Source: Syntrophaceae bacterium (lineage in GTDB: Bacteria; Desulfobacterota; Desulfomonilia; Desulfomonilales; Desulfomonilaceae). Taken from it: a DNA stretch of 23,109 nucleotides. This document shows, in pieces, positions 1 to 7,328 of the stretch. The DNA lies in the NCBI GenBank assembly GCA_014874425.1, contig JACWAG010000010.1, positions 1-23,109 on the forward strand, read 5' to 3'. A program made the position numbers and the translations under genes. Numbering within the stretch: position 1 is the first letter of the stretch; every line of letters starts with the position of its first letter. The notes beneath the pieces are model-generated. The model was not told where the DNA came from, did no database searches, and saw only the letters and a list, made by a program, of their open reading frames with translations.

Positions 1-293
1 CTGCCTAAACTGGCTGTATGAAATTTCCTTTTGTGGAGATTTTGTTTGATTAAATAGGTGAAAAAGAAAGATCATCACTAAAAATATGACAAGCCACAAC
101 CCTAAATTTTTGTATATGTTGTTCAACAAAAACTCCGATCCCGATGTTTCTTAACAGTTTTATTGAACGTATATCACGATTGGATTACGTAAACAATTAA
201 ATCTATTCATAGTCTTAAAATGGGATATAACGGTCTGCTTGTCAAGCTTCGCTGCTTATCATTGATTTCAAGTAAAATTATTTGGGACTAAAC

Positions 294-1130
294 ATGACAC
301 AAGAAAAACTTCAATTGAGAATTCGGAATTCCGGAGCTGGTTCCCGGCGGTTCGCAGAGCAAGCTGTGCGGGAAGGTAGAGTCACTGTCAATGGACAGGT
401 AATACAGGACCCCGCGTTTAAGGTGGATCCGGAAAACGATTATATAAAGGTTGACGGCAAACTTTTGAGAAAAGTCGAGTCTACTCAACTGATTTATATC
501 TTCAATAAACCACGTAACGTCGTCTCAACCATGAAAGACCCTGAAGATAGGCCGTGTCTTGGAGATGTTACACGCAAGATTAAGGACCCGGTGTTCCCCG
601 TTGGTCGTCTCGATTTTGACGCCGAAGGCCTGATGATCCTTACCAATGATGGTAGTCTGGCGCAGGCTTTGACTCATCCTTCGAACAAGATTCCAAGGAC
701 CTATCTCGTAAAAGTCAGAGGTGTTCCCGATCAGAAGTCATTGTCCATGATAAAGAAAGGGATGCGTTTAAGTGACGGGGAGCGTGTGGGCGAGATTAGT
801 TGCGTTTTCTTGCGCGCACAAGAGACAACATCCTGGTTCAGGGTTGTCCTCTCCGAAGGTAAAAAAAATGAGATAAAACGTATATTCTTTCGAATCAACT
901 ATCCTGTCAGGAAACTGAGACGGACCAGTTTTGGTCCCATCAACCTCGGGACTTTGGAATCAGGCGCCTGGCGATTGGCCACCCGCGAAGAACGAATGAA
1001 GTTGATGGAACTGGTCGAAAAGGCGCCGCAATCCGCAAGTGACCGACAATCCGCTTCTTTTGATCGGACCAAGTCTTTAAAACGCTATTCCGGAGGCCAG
1101 AGTGTTGGCCGCCCGCGAGATGCAAGATAA
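294..1130 (+). CDS. rluB: 23S rRNA pseudouridine synthase, RluB/RsuA family
   Basis: Converts a specific uridine in ribosomal RNA to pseudouridine in the cytoplasm. An S4 RNA-binding domain occupies about residues 5-50 (SRRFAEQAVREGRVTVNG). The catalytic domain follows, with GRLD at 104-107 supplying the nucleophilic Asp107 and with conserved NKP near 71 and LTNDG near 116. The C-terminal tail is basic and low in complexity, as in many RluB proteins. At 278 aa the length is normal. A TTG four codons upstream (282) is in frame, but I chose the ATG at 294 because GGGA (284-287) lies 6 nt before it. The 293 bases upstream are AT-rich; a TATAAC at 226-231 could be a -10 element but has no convincing -35. 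RluB is preferred over RluE because the S4 domain is present; RsuA cannot be fully excluded. Confidence 0.9.
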   Translation: MTQEKLQLRIRNSGAGSRRFAEQAVREGRVTVNGQVIQDPAFKVDPENDYIKVDGKLLRKVESTQLIYIFNKPRNVVSTMKDPEDRPCLGDVTRKIKDPVFPVGRLDFDAEGLMILTNDGSLAQALTHPSNKIPRTYLVKVRGVPDQKSLSMIKKGMRLSDGERVGEISCVFLRAQETTSWFRVVLSEGKKNEIKRIFFRINYPVRKLRRTSFGPINLGTLESGAWRLATREERMKLMELVEKAPQSASDRQSASFDRTKSLKRYSGGQSVGRPRDAR

Positions 1131-1241
1131 ATTGTGTCCTGCCGTAGGTAAACTTGCGCGGAATTAGGAATAGTATCTCTACAAGTGTGAGCCTTTAAGT
1201 AAGTTTATCGTCAATAAAGCAAGTGTAATCAATTTGTTTTG

Positions 1242-1271
1242 TTGACAATTTGGCATTCTATTGCCTACTCT
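1242..1271 (+). promoter_or_regulatory. Candidate sigma-70 promoter of the dodecin gene
   Basis: A perfect TTGACA lies at 1242-1247. A poor -10 candidate, TACTCT, lies at 1266-1271 after an 18-nt spacer. The start codon is 36 nt downstream. The -35 is convincing and the -10 is not. Confidence 0.4.
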
Positions 1272-1288
1272 GTATTGTGGTGAGGCAA
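1261..1288 (+). repeat. Inverted repeat in the dodecin leader
   Basis: TTGCCT (1261-1266) and AGGCAA (1283-1288) are perfect 6-bp arms around a 16-nt loop. They end 7 nt before the Shine-Dalgarno sequence. The repeat overlaps the candidate -10, so it could be an operator or, if transcribed, a small leader hairpin. It may also be chance. Confidence 0.3.
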
Positions 1289-1306
1289 GCTAGTCAGGAG
1301 GATATT

Positions 1307-1513
1307 ATGCCAGGACGAGTTGCTCGAGTGACTGAGGTAATTGCGGGTTCCCCCAACAACTTCCAGGATGCGATTAAGCTGGCTTTTGAACGCGCAAACA
1401 AGACTTTAAGAAATATAACCGGCATGAAAATTGTCGACATGACTGTCATGTGTGAGGCGGGAGAGATACAGGAATATCGTGTTAGAGCTGAGGTGATCTT
1501 CGTTTTAGAATAG
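1307..1513 (+). CDS. Dodecin family small protein without tryptophan
   Basis: Dodecins form hollow dodecamers that store or buffer flavin or related ligands in the cytoplasm. The 68-residue protein shows the family pattern: a short N-terminal strand (RVTEVIAGS), one helix (FQDAIKLAFERANKTLRNI) and two C-terminal strands ending in FVLE. The ATG at 1307 is fixed by a perfect AGGAGG at 1296-1301, 5 nt upstream; the frame is open for 19 more codons upstream, but without a good start. Odd point: the flavin-stacking Trp of characterised archaeal and bacterial dodecins falls at about Gly39, and the protein has no Trp at all. The following YQV-type Gln is Arg58. The fold call is secure; flavin binding is doubtful. 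The gene stands alone between rluB and a convergent radical SAM gene. Confidence 0.88.
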   Translation: MPGRVARVTEVIAGSPNNFQDAIKLAFERANKTLRNITGMKIVDMTVMCEAGEIQEYRVRAEVIFVLE

Positions 1514-1559
1514 GTATTGCGTCTATTCATACCAATGTCTCGACGCTGCCTCACCAAAA

Positions 1560-2480
1560 CTATTTAGTTTCAGCTTTCGAGCCTTGGAACACATTTCGTC
1601 TGTCCATCTCCGCAATTAAGGCGTTTCTCACAAGGGCCTTGTCTAGCATCCAGACTGGCGCGACCAGTTCCTCGGGGTGGGGGTCCGAAGTTAGCCTGTG
1701 GATGATCATGTTCTTGGGTAAGACCTCCAAGACGGCTATGGTACCCTCTATGGCCTGTTCCATGGTCATAGGAATATATTCTTCCTTTCTGAACATGTCC
1801 TCCAGAATTGTCCCGGCAATCACATAAAGGGGATGTACCTTTATACCTTGGATCCCCGAGTTTGCAACTGCCTTTGCCGTGAGCGCCGTATCCTCTATAG
1901 CCTCGCCCGGTAAACCCAAAATGATGTGAGCAGCCACCAGCAGGTCTCGCTTCAGCGCCCTGTCGGCAGTTTTAAAAAAGATACCCGATTCGTGTCCTCT
2001 TCTAATAAGTTTAAGAGTACGATTGTGTATCGATTGGAGACCGAGTTCAAGCCACACGGGTTTGTCTTTGTTTATATCCGAGAGTATGTCCATTACGTCG
2101 TCGGAGACACAATCAGGCCTGGTCCCGATAGACAGACCTACGATCTCAGGTCTTTGGATGGCAAGGTGATAAAGACGTTCGAGTAACTTGGGATTACCGT
2201 ATGTGTTTGTAAAAGACTGAAAATAAGCGATAAATTTCCTGACTTTGTAACGTCTGGAAAAGAATTCTATTCCTTGATCAACCTGATCTGTAACAGATAG
2301 GCCTCTGCTTCCAGCGTTAGTCCCGGACCCTCTGGAATTGCAGAATATGCAACCACCAACACCAAGGGTCCCATTTCTATTCGGACAACCAAGCCCGGAG
2401 TCGATGGTAATCTTCCGAACAGGTCCAGAAAAACGCTCTTTTAGCCAGGAAGATAGAGATCTATATCTTAAAGGTGACAT
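1560..2480 (-). CDS. Radical SAM protein, YhcC/YtqA (TIGR01212) type
   Basis: Predicted [4Fe-4S]/S-adenosylmethionine enzyme of unknown substrate. The cluster motif has the spacing typical of this subfamily: Cys32, then 11 residues, then Cys44-x2-Cys47 (GCPNRNG ... GGCIFCN), not the plain CxxxCxxC. Further family signatures are SFTNTYG near 110, GLSIGTRPDC near 136, WLELGLQS near 163 and AAHIILGLPGE near 204. At 306 aa it is full length. The ATG at 2480 is the only sensible start, because an in-frame TGA lies eight codons upstream. It is transcribed divergently from radA across a 187-bp gap and converges on the dodecin gene. The family is widespread and linked to RNA modification only by weak association, so I give no precise function. 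Confidence 0.88.
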   Translation of the reverse strand: MSPLRYRSLSSWLKERFSGPVRKITIDSGLGCPNRNGTLGVGGCIFCNSRGSGTNAGSRGLSVTDQVDQGIEFFSRRYKVRKFIAYFQSFTNTYGNPKLLERLYHLAIQRPEIVGLSIGTRPDCVSDDVMDILSDINKDKPVWLELGLQSIHNRTLKLIRRGHESGIFFKTADRALKRDLLVAAHIILGLPGEAIEDTALTAKAVANSGIQGIKVHPLYVIAGTILEDMFRKEEYIPMTMEQAIEGTIAVLEVLPKNMIIHRLTSDPHPEELVAPVWMLDKALVRNALIAEMDRRNVFQGSKAETK

Positions 2481-2555
2481 CGCAGATAATAATTTTTGGC
2501 GTCACGATGCGCCACCCATTTAGATTGGAACGATAAGCCGAACATATCAATCAAC

Positions 2556-2569
2556 GTTAATACATTAAC
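2556..2569. repeat. 14-bp inverted repeat between divergent genes
   Basis: GTTAAT (2556-2561) and ATTAAC (2564-2569) are perfect arms separated by 2 nt. The site lies between the radical SAM gene and radA, 26 nt before the candidate radA -10. It could be an operator. Its AT-richness makes chance plausible. Confidence 0.3.
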
Positions 2570-2595
2570 ATAAATCAAGAACAAAAGGATTACTC

Positions 2596-2601
2596 TATAA
2601 T
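2596..2601 (+). promoter_or_regulatory. Candidate -10 element upstream of radA
   Basis: A consensus TATAAT sits 66 nt before the radA start. No good -35 hexamer is found at 16-18 nt, so the assignment rests on the -10 alone. Confidence 0.4.
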
Positions 2602-2667
2602 GGAGAACCGGTATATATGTGTGTTTTCAGGTTCTTCGGTTTTGAGTTTTACTCGTAAGGACTTTAT

Positions 2668-4053
2668 ATGAAGACTGAAGTTGTTTTTATATGCAGGGAA
2701 TGCGAAGCAAAGCTGTTAAAGTGGATGGGTCGTTGCCCGCACTGTGGACAATGGAATTCGATAGAAGAAAGAGTTTCCCAAGTGGCGCCAAAGGGGAGAG
2801 CGCGTCAGAATGAGGACAAATTGGGTCCCGTTCCTGTTGATGAGATCTCCTACGATCGTCGCCCACGCCTGTCAACTGGAATAGATGAACTTGATCGGGC
2901 GCTCGGTGGAGGGATTGTCAGGAGAAGTGTAATTTTGGTCGGTGGAGATCCCGGCATAGGTAAGAGCACACTATTGACACAGGCGCTGGGAACTATGTCG
3001 AAGCAAGGGGAAAGAGTTTTGTATGTGTCCGGTGAAGAATCCCTGGAGCAAATCAAAATTAGGGCTGACCGATTGGGGATTAGTTCACGGTCATTTCTAG
3101 TAGTGGCGGAGAATGATCTGGAACGCATACTGGAGTTGATTAAAACTACGGACGCGTCAGTAGTGGCGCTCGACTCGGCACAGTCAGTATCCTGCCAGTC
3201 GCTTGATTCATATCCGGGAAGTGTGAGTCAGGTCCGCCATGTCGCTGCTTGCGCTATCGAGACAATCAAGAAAAGCAGGTCAGCATGCTTTCTCGTCGGG
3301 CATGTGACCAAGGACGGAGCGCTCGCAGGCCCCAAAGTTCTGGAACACATGGTTGATACGGTCTTGTATTTCGAGGGTGATCGCGGGCATCCATACAGGA
3401 TCCTGAGAGCTGTAAAGAATCGTTTTGGGTCGGTAAGCGAGATTGGCGTCTTTGAGATGACAGACACAGGTTTGAGTCAGGTTTCAAATCCTTCCGAGTT
3501 TTTTTTGTCGGATCGGCCTGAAGGGGCTTCTGGTTCCGTTGTTACGGCCATCATGGAGGGTTCCAGACCAATTCTGGCGGAGATACAGGCGCTGGTATCT
3601 GGTCCCACGCCCGGTTCGGGGAGAAGAACCTGTCTGGGCGTTGACCCCCAACGTTTGGCCCTGATGGTCGCGGTGATTGAGAAGAAACTGGGACTTGCTC
3701 TCAATGATCAGGATATTTTCTTGAATGCCGTTGGTGGAGTAAGGGCAACAGAACCTGGTGTGGATCTTGGCATAGTGGCGTCAGTTATTTCGTCTTTTTC
3801 TGATCGCATAATCCCTTTTTCATCCATGATTTTTGGAGAGGTCGGTCTTTCGGGAGAGGTGAGGCCAGTGGCGAAAGCCCCGGCCAGAGTCAACGAAGCT
3901 GTTCGGCTGGGATACACAAGGGTTGTCGGGCCGAAAAAGAACCTGGATTCCTGTGCGTTGCCGGAAGGAGCCATGTTCATACCTATATCTCACATCAGGG
4001 AGGCGCCGGGGATCCTATTTGATGGAGGCATTAAACCATCGCCTTTTTGCTGA
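2668..4053 (+). CDS. radA: DNA repair protein RadA (Sms)
   Basis: RecA-like ATPase that processes branched recombination intermediates. Domains in order: a C4 zinc finger (Cys9, Cys12, Cys23, Cys26); a RecA-like core with Walker A GGDPGIGKST at 92-101 and Walker B ending at Asp169; the RadA-specific KNRFG motif at 250-254; and a C-terminal Lon-protease-like domain (about 290-450) that in this family lacks protease activity. At 461 aa it is full length. The ATG at 2668 is preceded by GTAAGG at 2656-2661, 6 nt upstream. All signature motifs look intact. The XRE-cupin gene follows on the same strand, with a possible promoter of its own in between. Confidence 0.97.
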   Translation: MKTEVVFICRECEAKLLKWMGRCPHCGQWNSIEERVSQVAPKGRARQNEDKLGPVPVDEISYDRRPRLSTGIDELDRALGGGIVRRSVILVGGDPGIGKSTLLTQALGTMSKQGERVLYVSGEESLEQIKIRADRLGISSRSFLVVAENDLERILELIKTTDASVVALDSAQSVSCQSLDSYPGSVSQVRHVAACAIETIKKSRSACFLVGHVTKDGALAGPKVLEHMVDTVLYFEGDRGHPYRILRAVKNRFGSVSEIGVFEMTDTGLSQVSNPSEFFLSDRPEGASGSVVTAIMEGSRPILAEIQALVSGPTPGSGRRTCLGVDPQRLALMVAVIEKKLGLALNDQDIFLNAVGGVRATEPGVDLGIVASVISSFSDRIIPFSSMIFGEVGLSGEVRPVAKAPARVNEAVRLGYTRVVGPKKNLDSCALPEGAMFIPISHIREAPGILFDGGIKPSPFC

Positions 4054-4102
4054 GGTACATGTCCTCGATTGGAGACATCATCAAAGCATTAGAATGCCAA
4101 CG

Positions 4103-4120
4103 CTATAATGGTATATATAG
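4103..4120 (+). promoter_or_regulatory. Candidate -10 and operator before the XRE-cupin gene
   Basis: TATAAT at 4104-4109 overlaps the most upstream in-frame ATG (4108) of the regulator. Arms CTATA (4103-4107) and TATAG (4116-4120) form a small inverted repeat over it. A transcript starting here would exclude the 4108 start and favour 4153. Autoregulation is inference, and no good -35 is visible. Confidence 0.35.
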
Positions 4121-4152
4121 TGAATTCCTATGAGTCGTGTGCGGCCATAACC

Positions 4153-4704
4153 ATGAACCAGTCCGAATTGGATATCGGGTCTAAAATTAGATCTTACAGG
4201 AAGCGAAAGGGGCTGTCTCTTTCCAGATTGAGCGAACTCACAGGCGTGGCAGCGTCTAATCTGAGTTCGATTGAACTGAACAAGACATCTCCTACGCTTA
4301 ACACCCTGGCTAAGATTGCCGACGCCTTTGATGTAAGGATCGGAGAATTATTGAATGGCATCTTCTACAAGAAAGTGGTGGTCTGCGAACTGAGTGACTC
4401 AAAAAGATCCAGAAAGCTTGGGAATGGTGTCACAGAATATCTGCTTACCGCAGACGCTGTTTTGAACAGGCTTGAGGTCAAGATGCTAAATTTCTCTATG
4501 GGTTCCGGTCCACTGTCGATTCCCCTTGAAAACACCGATCGTTTTGTCTTTGTGACAAAAGGTTTATTCCGTTTAGTTACTCAAGACGAGAAAATTGAAT
4601 TGACCGAGGGACAGGGCGCGTATCTGGCCCCTGACGCCGAAGCCCAATTGGAAAATATCGGGACGAATCCTGCAAAAGCTTTGGTGATCCACACAACCGC
4701 CTGA
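4153..4704 (+). CDS. XRE-family transcriptional regulator with C-terminal cupin
   Basis: DNA-binding regulator of the HTH_3 plus cupin_2 class. The helix-turn-helix covers about residues 9-64 (GSKIRSYRKRKGLSLSRLSE, then ASNLSSIELNKTSPT). A small beta-barrel cupin fills about 110-183 (SIPLENTDRFVFVTKG ... LTEGQGAYLAPDAEAQLENI) and would sense a small ligand. The usual metal-binding His residues of enzymatic cupins are not evident, which suits a sensory role. The frame is open from an ATG at 4108, but that codon lies within a TATAAT and adds 15 residues unlike the family. I prefer the ATG at 4153 (183 aa), although its ribosome site is weak. It lies 99 nt after radA and converges on the lytic transglycosylase gene. 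Ligand and targets are unknown. Confidence 0.85.
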   Translation: MNQSELDIGSKIRSYRKRKGLSLSRLSELTGVAASNLSSIELNKTSPTLNTLAKIADAFDVRIGELLNGIFYKKVVVCELSDSKRSRKLGNGVTEYLLTADAVLNRLEVKMLNFSMGSGPLSIPLENTDRFVFVTKGLFRLVTQDEKIELTEGQGAYLAPDAEAQLENIGTNPAKALVIHTTA

Positions 4705-4717
4705 TCTAATTCTTAGG

Positions 4718-5824
4718 TTATTTCTTCTTGAACCCCTGGACTTCCAACTGAGTCAGTAGCTTTTTCCCGGTTCCCTTGGGGACATGGATTGTGTGTTTGA
4801 TTATCACACCGCCATGTCGGGCTGGGAAGACAGCCTTTTCAAAAGGGATTTGCGAATTCAACGACCAGATGACTCGGGGTGTTGTATTGAGCATTTTGGC
4901 GATTTGAGCAAAACCAAGGTCTTTGGCCAGCTTTATTTGTTCAAGAGTGTCAAACGAGGCCGACCCCCCAGGTTTGATCTTGAGATCATAGAAGTCACGA
5001 TTCATGCTTATAAGACCCAAGGCAATCCAACGCGGAACATATTTTTCGGTCTCAATCGGGAGAGGAGTGTCCCAATAGCTCGTAGTTCCATAGGCGTTAA
5101 GTCTCTGAATGACACGTGTTGGTCCGGCGTTGTATGACGCTGCGGTCAGAAACCAGTCGTTAAAGCCATTTTTGTCAGGATGGCCGCTAAGGCTGACTCT
5201 TTTAACCCGGTTCAGCCAGGCAAGATATCTCGCGGCGGAATGAGTAGATTTGACAAGATCAGCGCGTTCATCCTTCCAATTATTAATAACTCTTTTCCAG
5301 TCGTAGTCGGGACATCCTTTAGGACCGCAAAGCGCAGTGGACTTAATAAATTGCCAATACCCAAAAGCGCCGGCAGAGGACAATGCCCGGCCGTTGTAAT
5401 TGCTTTCAATAGCTGCCAGATAAATAAATTCGTGTGGTAGGTTATAGCCTTTAAGAATGGGACCGATCGTAGATTTCAATGAATCTGCGCGTGATAGCCA
5501 ATAAAAAACGCGTGATCTTCTGTCAAGGAGCAGATAATTGACTTCCTTGAGAATACGGTTTCGTACATCAGGTCGGTTCAGTGGAACTACTTGAGATGCG
5601 AACCGCAAGCCGTTCTTTTCAACCTGAGGTGGCAGGCCGTACCTCAACCCGTCCATTGACGCTCCGGAATTCAATGCGACTGGACTAGCATGGCACATGT
5701 GTTGGGCCACCAGCAAGAATATAAAAAATGGAAGCGCCACCAAAACAGATGAATTTAAGGACTTTTTCAATGACATTCTACGATGCTGAAAAACCATGAC
5801 AGTTTCTTTGAGAAGTGAGTCCAT
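4718..5824 (-). CDS. MltD-type membrane-bound lytic transglycosylase without LysM repeats
   Basis: Periplasmic enzyme that cleaves peptidoglycan with formation of 1,6-anhydromuramic acid. A family-1 SLT domain spans about residues 125-285: catalytic Glu140 in AAIESNYNG, then SSAGAFGYWQF, AASYNAGPTRV and ETEKYVPRWIA. A hydrophobic segment at 27-44 ending in CHA-SP looks like a signal peptide. If translation begins at Met17 (position 5776), the n-region becomes a textbook MSLKKS, so the true start may be 5776 or 5797 and not 5824; no start has a clear ribosome site. After the SLT domain comes the family's IPKG-like linker (HVPKGTGKKLL), and the protein stops where E. coli MltD begins its LysM repeats. 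A short CGPKGC loop after the catalytic region has two Cys. Confidence 0.88.
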   Translation of the reverse strand: MDSLLKETVMVFQHRRMSLKKSLNSSVLVALPFFIFLLVAQHMCHASPVALNSGASMDGLRYGLPPQVEKNGLRFASQVVPLNRPDVRNRILKEVNYLLLDRRSRVFYWLSRADSLKSTIGPILKGYNLPHEFIYLAAIESNYNGRALSSAGAFGYWQFIKSTALCGPKGCPDYDWKRVINNWKDERADLVKSTHSAARYLAWLNRVKRVSLSGHPDKNGFNDWFLTAASYNAGPTRVIQRLNAYGTTSYWDTPLPIETEKYVPRWIALGLISMNRDFYDLKIKPGGSASFDTLEQIKLAKDLGFAQIAKMLNTTPRVIWSLNSQIPFEKAVFPARHGGVIIKHTIHVPKGTGKKLLTQLEVQGFKKK

Positions 5825-5953
5825 TATACGTAATTTAAGACATTTTTCTTAGAAAATTGATTCAACAATAAATATTTTATCACAATGATTGATTTTAGGT
5901 TTTGAGGCCCAGCCGTTAAGAGTAATTGTATGTTGGTTTTTTACACATGAATG

Positions 5954-5980
5954 AAAAACAGGGCTGAAAGCCCTGTTTTT
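5954..5980 (-). terminator. Rho-independent terminator behind the outer-membrane protein gene
   Basis: Perfect 12-bp stem, AAAAACAGGGCT (5954-5965) with AGCCCTGTTTTT (5969-5980), around a 3-nt loop. It starts 34 nt past the stop codon of the minus-strand gene. The sequence is symmetrical and would work in both directions. Confidence 0.85.
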
Positions 5981-6014
5981 CATGGAGGTTAATAGCTTTG
6001 GGGCCGTGAAGATT

Positions 6015-6983
6015 TCAAAACTGGAGGGCGAAATCCATATATGGACCTTCTACGCTCACATCTGTGAATAGCCTGGCACGGTTACCGTCGAGTCGCCATT
6101 GTTTGTAACCAATCTTGAAGCCGGCGTCGACGTTTCTGCTGACAGGAGGAGCGATCCCGGCGCTCATATCCCAAGTTGAAAGGCCAAGGCCATCGAAACT
6201 CATCCAACTGAATCTTGCTTCAAGATACGGCTTGAACCATGAGAAGTAACCGGTGTTCGTGGGCTCGTACCTAACATGGGCGCCTATCGCAGGTTGAAGA
6301 ATTGTTTGAGAAAAGTCGTTGGACGCTCCCTTTTCAGTGGTAATCTTCTGAGTCCATTTGATTATGTTTAGGTCCGCATTAGGCCCAAAGACCAGGTCCC
6401 GGCCGAATGAAACGTCGTAATCACCGCCCACGCTAAATGTCGTAATGCCCAAGTCCGACTGTATAGCGTCGCCAGTTTTTAACGTCATACCGGCGAAGTT
6501 AGCGTCGATTGGTATGTGACCTGAACCGGACCATACCCATGGAGCGTACTCAATACGTAGAGCCACTTTGTCCCAAAGTCTCAAGTGGGAATAGAATTCC
6601 CAAAGTGTTTTTTCATCAGGAATTCGAAGATGTCCAGGTAGGCTGAAAAAAGATCCTTCCCCACCCCGGCTCATAGCCTTTGCGCCACCGGATAATGAAG
6701 TGAAAAAGGGTCGCATTCCAATTTCAAAACTGTATCCGCGTTTGGGGCAAAGTATTTCAGCTCTTGCCTGGCCGGCCGCAACGTCCCAACCCGTTCCGCC
6801 GATTCTTGGAAAAGTCCCTGACGAACCCAAGTTGTTATTTTGTGAATTCGCGTCGGAGACATTTACTTTGACAGGATAACGATAGGCCTTGCTCCAACTT
6901 AGCGCGAAACTGGACATGCCCAACGTTAAAATTAGGCTCATTGCTAACAAACAAGGAATTCGGTCTCTGCCCCTTGCTACCAT
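6015..6983 (-). CDS. Predicted outer-membrane beta-barrel protein, family not recognised
   Basis: A signal peptide covers about residues 1-29 (RDR, then a hydrophobic stretch ending in SFALS). The remainder is rich in alternating polar and aromatic strands, for example FEIGMRPFF, VALRIEYAPWVW, HVRYEPTNTGYF and KPYLEARFSW. It ends in a strand closing with Phe (YMDFALQF), the classic signal for insertion by the Bam complex. No catalytic motif is visible. The ATG at 6983 is fixed by GGAGG (6991-6995 on the complementary strand) 7 nt upstream. It is monocistronic: a strong terminator follows and a 345-bp gap precedes it. The aromatic-rich barrel pattern resembles various uncharacterised deltaproteobacterial surface proteins. 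I cannot assign a substrate or name. Confidence 0.72.
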   Translation of the reverse strand: MVARGRDRIPCLLAMSLILTLGMSSFALSWSKAYRYPVKVNVSDANSQNNNLGSSGTFPRIGGTGWDVAAGQARAEILCPKRGYSFEIGMRPFFTSLSGGAKAMSRGGEGSFFSLPGHLRIPDEKTLWEFYSHLRLWDKVALRIEYAPWVWSGSGHIPIDANFAGMTLKTGDAIQSDLGITTFSVGGDYDVSFGRDLVFGPNADLNIIKWTQKITTEKGASNDFSQTILQPAIGAHVRYEPTNTGYFSWFKPYLEARFSWMSFDGLGLSTWDMSAGIAPPVSRNVDAGFKIGYKQWRLDGNRARLFTDVSVEGPYMDFALQF

Positions 6984-6990
6984 AAGCGTA

Positions 6991-6995
6991 CCTCC
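6991..6995 (-). promoter_or_regulatory. Ribosome binding site of the outer-membrane protein gene
   Basis: GGAGG on the minus strand, 7 nt before the ATG at 6983. It is one of the best Shine-Dalgarno matches in the window and suggests strong translation. Confidence 0.75.
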
Positions 6996-7328
6996 AGCCG
7001 GTGATGAACCGGATCGTCTAAAACCATTTTTAATTAACCATCTGTTTTATAGAGACTGGGCTTTAGTTCTCCCCGGGCCGCACCATTTTTTCCCCTGGGG
7101 TTTGAAACATCGCAAAAGCGAATTTTCAAACTATGCCTATGATGCCTAACTCAAACTCGGCATAAAGTCAAGCAATTTCTATTTAAAACACAATATTATT
7201 TTAATATTTTATAGGTAAAAGCTAATGTATTTTATAATAAAACTAGTGTTGTGGTCCGGTATTAGGTGTTTATTTATGGATGATTTCATATTGTTCACTT
7301 AACGGACAATGACATTGCAGAGGTTTCC
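6996..7328. other. Intergenic region, no gene recognised
   Basis: This stretch lies upstream of the outer-membrane protein gene and downstream of the iron-sulfur protein gene, both on the minus strand. It is strongly AT-rich around 7160-7240. A minus-strand TATAAA at 7046-7051 could serve the outer-membrane protein gene, but no -35 matches. I found no convincing terminator for the Hdr-like cluster, no RNA gene and no coding frame that looks real. Confidence 0.5.

Noticed and set aside
6889..7149. 86-codon plus-strand ORF over the start of the outer-membrane protein gene and its upstream gap
   Set aside because: Half of it is antisense to a signal peptide region, the peptide has no family features, and no ribosome site precedes it.
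7254..7307. GTCCG/CGGAC arms as a terminator for the Hdr-like cluster
   Set aside because: The arms are only 5 bp, about 45 nt apart and not followed by a T-tract on the minus strand.
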